Source of the DNA: an uncultured Lachnospiraceae bacterium | GTDB taxonomy: Bacteria; Bacillota; Clostridia; Lachnospirales; Lachnospiraceae | DNA: 36,183 nucleotides | Assembly: GCA_947178125.1 (NCBI GenBank) | Contig: CAMWXB010000042.1 | Span: 1 to 36,183 of the forward strand | Reading direction: 5' to 3' | Shown: positions 33,053 to 36,183 of the stretch, in pieces | Numbering within the stretch: position 1 is the first letter of the stretch | How the letters are laid out: every line of letters begins with the position of its first letter | Notes under the pieces: model-generated | Database searches by the model: none | What the model was told of the DNA's origin: nothing | What the model saw: the letters and a program-made list of their open reading frames with translations, nothing else | Position numbers and translations under genes: made by a program

Positions 33053-34363
33053 GTGAAGATTAAAACAGCCAGTATGAGATACGAAGATGTGCTCGCGCTT
33101 CCGGCGCCGGTTCATCAGAAACCTGTAAAGCAGCATTTCCTTTTCCGCGTTATTTTGTTTTTGTTGTCTATTTGGGATTTATTGGCGACCAGATTTACTT
33201 ATCGGACAATAGGACTTGAAAAACTTGACAGGAAAGAACCCTGTCTCGTATTGATGAACCATTCCAGTTTCATCGATTTGAAAATAGCGGCGAGGCTTTT
33301 GATTTCCAGGCCGTTTCATATCGTCTGTACGTCGGACGGATTTGTCGGCAAAAGGCGGCTGATGCGATATATTGGCTGTATCCCGGCCCAGAAATTTACA
33401 ACGGACGTGACGTTGGTGCGGGATATGGTATATGCGGTGAGAGAATTGAAGAGCTCCATTCTGATGTTCCCGGAGGCGAGTTACAGTTTTGACGGGACGC
33501 AGACACCGCTCCCGGAAAGTTTGGGAAAATGCCTGAAACTGCTCAAAGTTCCGGTCGTTATGATTCGGACGAACGGCGCTTTTGCGCGCGACCCGCTGTA
33601 CAATAATCTGCAGTTGCGGAAGGTCCGGGTTTCTGCGGAAGTAGAGTATCTGCTTTCGCCGGAAGAGATTGCACAGAAGTCCCCGCGGGAGTTGAATGCA
33701 GTATTACAGGAAAAATTTTCTTTTGACTATTTCCGCTGGCAGCAGGATAATAAAATCCGTATCGACGAGCCTTTTCGGGCGGACGGTCTGAACAGGATGC
33801 TGTATAAATGTCCGCATTGTAAGACGGAAGGACAGATGCGGGGGCAGGGGACCAGAATCCGTTGTGAATGCTGTGGGAAAGAATATGAACTGACAGAATA
33901 TGGCTATTTACAGCCGGTTGCCGTAGAGACGGGCGGCGTGCCGGCGGCGGATGAAAAGCAGATTGAAGAAGGATATGATTTCACGCATATCCCGGATTGG
34001 TACCGGTGGGAGCGGGAATGCGTCAGACAGGAGCTGTTGTCGGGAACCTATCGGCTGGAAGCGCCGGTCGCGATTTATGTTATGGTAAATATGGATCGTA
34101 TTTACCGGGTAGGAGAAGGAACGCTCATACATTCTCCCGACGGTTTTCATTTGACCGGATGTGACGGTAAGCTGGATTATGTACAGGAACCGCTGGCTTC
34201 CTACAGTCTGTATTCGGATTTCTACTGGTATGAAATCGGGGATGTGATCTGTATCGGGGATGCCCGGATACAATATTACTGTTTTCCGCAGAACTGCGGT
34301 GATATCGTTGCGAAGACCCGGCTGGCGGCCGAGGAACTTTATAAGTTGGTGAAAGCAAATTAA
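33053..34363 (+). CDS. PlsC-type acyltransferase with an inserted zinc ribbon
   Basis: The N-terminal half (about 40-215) is a glycerophospholipid acyltransferase domain: a hydrophobic segment (FRVILFLLSIWDLL, about 31-44), MNHSSFIDLK with the H-x4-D catalytic motif (about 73-82), and LMFPEASYS in place of the usual FPEGTRS (about 138-146). At about 250-282 lies a zinc ribbon, YKCPHCKTEG...RCECCGKEYE, followed by an unassigned domain of about 150 residues. It should acylate lysophosphatidate or a related lipid at the membrane. The start is GTG 33053 (AGGAAAGG 13 bases upstream) or ATG 33074. The downstream metal exporter starts 15 bp later. Confidence 0.85.
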   Translation: MKIKTASMRYEDVLALPAPVHQKPVKQHFLFRVILFLLSIWDLLATRFTYRTIGLEKLDRKEPCLVLMNHSSFIDLKIAARLLISRPFHIVCTSDGFVGKRRLMRYIGCIPAQKFTTDVTLVRDMVYAVRELKSSILMFPEASYSFDGTQTPLPESLGKCLKLLKVPVVMIRTNGAFARDPLYNNLQLRKVRVSAEVEYLLSPEEIAQKSPRELNAVLQEKFSFDYFRWQQDNKIRIDEPFRADGLNRMLYKCPHCKTEGQMRGQGTRIRCECCGKEYELTEYGYLQPVAVETGGVPAADEKQIEEGYDFTHIPDWYRWERECVRQELLSGTYRLEAPVAIYVMVNMDRIYRVGEGTLIHSPDGFHLTGCDGKLDYVQEPLASYSLYSDFYWYEIGDVICIGDARIQYYCFPQNCGDIVAKTRLAAEELYKLVKAN

Positions 34364-34378
34364 GAAAGCGGATAGGAT

Positions 34379-35233
34379 ATGTTGGATATCATTTTGGACA
34401 CGTTGTCGGATAGTATAAAATTATTGCCCTTTTTGTTTTTGACTTATCTGGCAATGGAATATCTGGAGCACAAAACAGGGGAAAAAATGCAGAATACGAT
34501 TCGGAAGTCCGGCAGGTGGGGGCCCGTCATCGGCGGGTTTCTGGGCGCTTTTCCACAGTGCGGCTTTTCGGCGGCGGCTTCTAACCTGTATGCAGGCAGA
34601 ATTATTACGCTGGGAACGCTGTTATCCATTTATCTGTCCACTTCTGATGAAATGCTGCCCGTATTGATTTCTGAAAATGCGGGAATCGGTATGATCATAA
34701 AAGTTCTGGGCGTTAAGATTCTGATCGGAATGGCGGCGGGTCTTATCATAGATGCCGCAGTCAGGTATCTGTTCCGTAAAGAAAAGGAAGGACTGCAGAT
34801 AGAGCATTTGTGCGAACAGCATCACTGTCATTGCGAGGAAGGTATCCTGAAATCCGCATTGCACCATACCATTGAGATTTTTTTGTATCTGCTGTTGATT
34901 TCGTTTGTTTTGAATATTCTAATCGATGTGATCGGGGAAGATTTTCTGGCGGGACTGATTCTGAATCGGCCGGTCATCGGGGAACTGGCGGCCGGTCTTA
35001 TCGGTATGATACCGAATTGTGCCGCTTCCGTTGTCATTACCCAGTTATATTTAAAAGGGATTCTGAGTGCCGGAGCCATGATGTCCGGTCTGCTTTCGGG
35101 TGCAGGCGTGGGTATTCTCGTACTGCTTCGCGTCAACGATAAACGCAAGGAAAATGCCCGGATCATCATGCTGCTTTATGTCATCGGCGTTCTGGCAGGA
35201 TTGTTCATCGAGCTGCTTGGCGTTCAATTTTAG
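34379..35233 (+). CDS. Putative heavy-metal/manganese exporter, ArsP_2 (10-TM) family
   Basis: A polytopic membrane protein of 284 residues with two similar halves, each containing the family's membrane motif: GAFPQCGFSAAASNLYAGR near 58-76 and GMIPNCAASVVITQLYLKG near 206-224. The central loop has a HCEQHHCHCEE-like His/Cys cluster (LCEQHHCHCEEG, about 143-154), a probable metal-binding site. Members are annotated as putative manganese or arsenical transporters, but the transported ion is unproven. It follows the acyltransferase by 15 bp and is likely co-transcribed. Confidence 0.85.
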   Translation: MLDIILDTLSDSIKLLPFLFLTYLAMEYLEHKTGEKMQNTIRKSGRWGPVIGGFLGAFPQCGFSAAASNLYAGRIITLGTLLSIYLSTSDEMLPVLISENAGIGMIIKVLGVKILIGMAAGLIIDAAVRYLFRKEKEGLQIEHLCEQHHCHCEEGILKSALHHTIEIFLYLLLISFVLNILIDVIGEDFLAGLILNRPVIGELAAGLIGMIPNCAASVVITQLYLKGILSAGAMMSGLLSGAGVGILVLLRVNDKRKENARIIMLLYVIGVLAGLFIELLGVQF

Positions 35234-35254
35234 GCAGACGGTTTCAAAAGAGAT

Positions 35255-36031
35255 TTATAACAGCGTTATGGCTTTTCCTGCAGTCGGTTTTACGACCGGA
35301 AGCTCCGGGTAATGTTCTGTCAGCGCTTTTTTGAGCGGTTTGGTATCGATATGACGGGAAATGGGCGGAAAAGCATCGTCAAAGTGGTCTAACAGTACCG
35401 TTCGAGGTTCAATGCGGGCAATGATGGAAAGCGCGGCCGATACAAGGTCTGTGGCTCCCTGATAGGGGAGTATGAGCATATCCACATATTTTGGATATTC
35501 CGTCGCCTCTTCCAGCGCCAGACTGCCGAGAACAAGAATCTTCTTACCGCCTGTCTCGACCAGAAAAGTAAGAGTCTCGTTTCCCTCCGCATAAGTATGG
35601 TTTCGGAAGAGCAGCGACAGAAAATTCGGAAAATACCGCAGAATGCGTAAATTCAGGAACGTATGCCGAATGAGCTTTGCATCAAATTTAATATGTTTTC
35701 CGGGTAAAGGAGTGACAGTTATCTCTCCAAAATGAAGTACATCGCCGGGGCGGATGATGACGATCTGGTCACTGTCCGCTTTTTTCTTTTCCAGCGTGGA
35801 AGCCGGAAGCGCGCTGCAATATACGGTAGCTTCCGAATTGCGGAGGATTTTGGGGATGCTGCCGAGATGGTCAATATGACCGTGTGTGACCAGGATGGAA
35901 TCTTCCTTCTGATAATCTAACAGAGACGGATGATTCTCAGAGCCTCTTAACGGTAAAAAGGGGTCGATCAAAATCCGGTCTTCTTCATTCTCGATTAACA
36001 GGGATGCGGTTCCGAACCAGGTGATTTTCAT
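35255..36031 (-). CDS. MBL-fold metal-dependent hydrolase
   Basis: A metallo-beta-lactamase-fold protein of 258 residues. It has VTHGHIDHLGS, i.e. the H-x-H-x-D-H metal motif (about 51-56), a later LPGKHI His, and DHFDD near the C-terminus. The strand pattern ITWFGTASLLIENEEDRILIDPF is typical of the UlaG/beta-lactamase-like group, so it may hydrolyse a phosphodiester, lactone or similar bond; the substrate is unknown. The start at 36031 follows GGAGG by 6 bases; a longer frame to 36097 reads into the tRNA terminator. It is convergent with the metal exporter gene. Confidence 0.88.
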   Translation of the reverse strand: MKITWFGTASLLIENEEDRILIDPFLPLRGSENHPSLLDYQKEDSILVTHGHIDHLGSIPKILRNSEATVYCSALPASTLEKKKADSDQIVIIRPGDVLHFGEITVTPLPGKHIKFDAKLIRHTFLNLRILRYFPNFLSLLFRNHTYAEGNETLTFLVETGGKKILVLGSLALEEATEYPKYVDMLILPYQGATDLVSAALSIIARIEPRTVLLDHFDDAFPPISRHIDTKPLKKALTEHYPELPVVKPTAGKAITLL

Positions 36032-36066
36032 AAGGCGCCTCCGATTTTTGATGGGAATCTGTTCTG

Positions 36067-36118
36067 AAAAAGAAAAAGCACCATCCCCAAAGCTCATACG
36101 TCCTCAAAAATGGTACTT
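36067..36118 (-). terminator. Terminator of the tRNA-Lys transcript
   Basis: On the minus strand GTACCATTTTTG and, after about 15 bases, TTTGGGGATGGTGC form a stem with several G-U pairs, followed by TTTTTCTTTTT. It lies directly after the tRNA. Confidence 0.6.
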
Positions 36119-36123
36119 TCAAG

Positions 36124-36183
36124 TGCGCCTTCAGGGGCTCGAACCCTGGACACCCTGATTAAGAGTCAGGTGCTCTACCAACT
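36124..36183 (-). tRNA. tRNA-Lys (anticodon CUU), 5' part outside the window
   Basis: Read on the minus strand from the window edge, the sequence gives the end of the D-arm (GTTGGTAGAGC), an anticodon arm with CCTGA/TCAGG around CTCTTAA (anticodon CUU, Lys), a T-arm CAGGG-TTCGAGC-CCCTG and a 3' acceptor strand AAGGCGC plus discriminator A. CCA is not encoded. The 5' acceptor strand lies beyond position 36183, so about 15 bases are missing. Confidence 0.9.

Noticed and set aside
1-36183. CRISPR array, prophage or complete insertion sequence
   Set aside because: No regularly spaced direct repeats, no cas or phage structural genes, and no full transposase with terminal repeats were seen.

Overview
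The window looks like a chromosomal segment of a motile anaerobic Firmicute, most probably a Lachnospiraceae-type Clostridium relative. The pointers are strong GGAGG ribosome binding sites, sigma-A promoters with 17-bp spacers, a T-box-controlled trp operon, a sigma-D (FliA-type) flagellin promoter, a CarD-type regulator, a ComFB-family protein and heterodimeric ABC exporters. Base composition is moderate. No phage module, CRISPR array or replication gene is visible.

Layout. 1-4,650: a membrane-anchored GH25 muramidase with two SH3 domains, a transposase fragment, murG, a TSCPD-domain protein and an unrecognised membrane protein. 4,600-9,790: a minus-strand tryptophan operon, trpD-trpC-trpF-trpB-trpA, with its promoter, a tRNA-Trp-type T-box leader (UGG specifier), a leader palindrome and a terminator; trpE and trpG are absent. 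9,800-10,005: a ~200-bp element with perfect 42-bp inverted arms. 10,020-12,250: two tandem DUF1266 paralogues. 12,480-15,530: an accessory and partly decaying stretch: an XRE regulator with sixteen pentapeptides ending in glycine, small membrane ORFs, a GH5 glycosidase whose signal peptide is joined to the enzyme across an A-AAA-AAG slip site, and remnants of a carbon-nitrogen hydrolase and of another small gene. 15,650-19,790: a GNAT acetyltransferase, an XRE-methyltransferase fusion, a D-2-hydroxyacid dehydrogenase and an SAH/MTA deaminase.

19,860-24,460: a chemoreceptor diverges from a flagellin carrying a zinc metalloprotease (HELMH plus downstream Glu) in its central region, i.e. a flagellinolysin, with a consensus sigma-D promoter and a nine-G tract just before the start codon; a small zinc-ribbon protein follows. 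24,500-25,920: S-adenosylhomocysteinase. 25,995-32,890: one homodimer-type ABC exporter, a CarD-type regulator, a ComFB-family protein, then a heterodimeric ABC exporter pair with one degenerate ATP site. 33,050-36,183: a PlsC-type acyltransferase with an inserted zinc ribbon, a 10-TM putative metal exporter, an MBL-fold hydrolase and the 3' part of a tRNA-Lys.

Most notable: the proteolytic flagellin and its control region, the 42-bp-arm palindromic element, the possible -1 frameshift fusing a secretion signal to a GH5 enzyme, the glycine-pentapeptide XRE protein, and the pairing of an SAH deaminase with a short SAH hydrolase, which suggests S-adenosylhomocysteine recycling through S-inosylhomocysteine.
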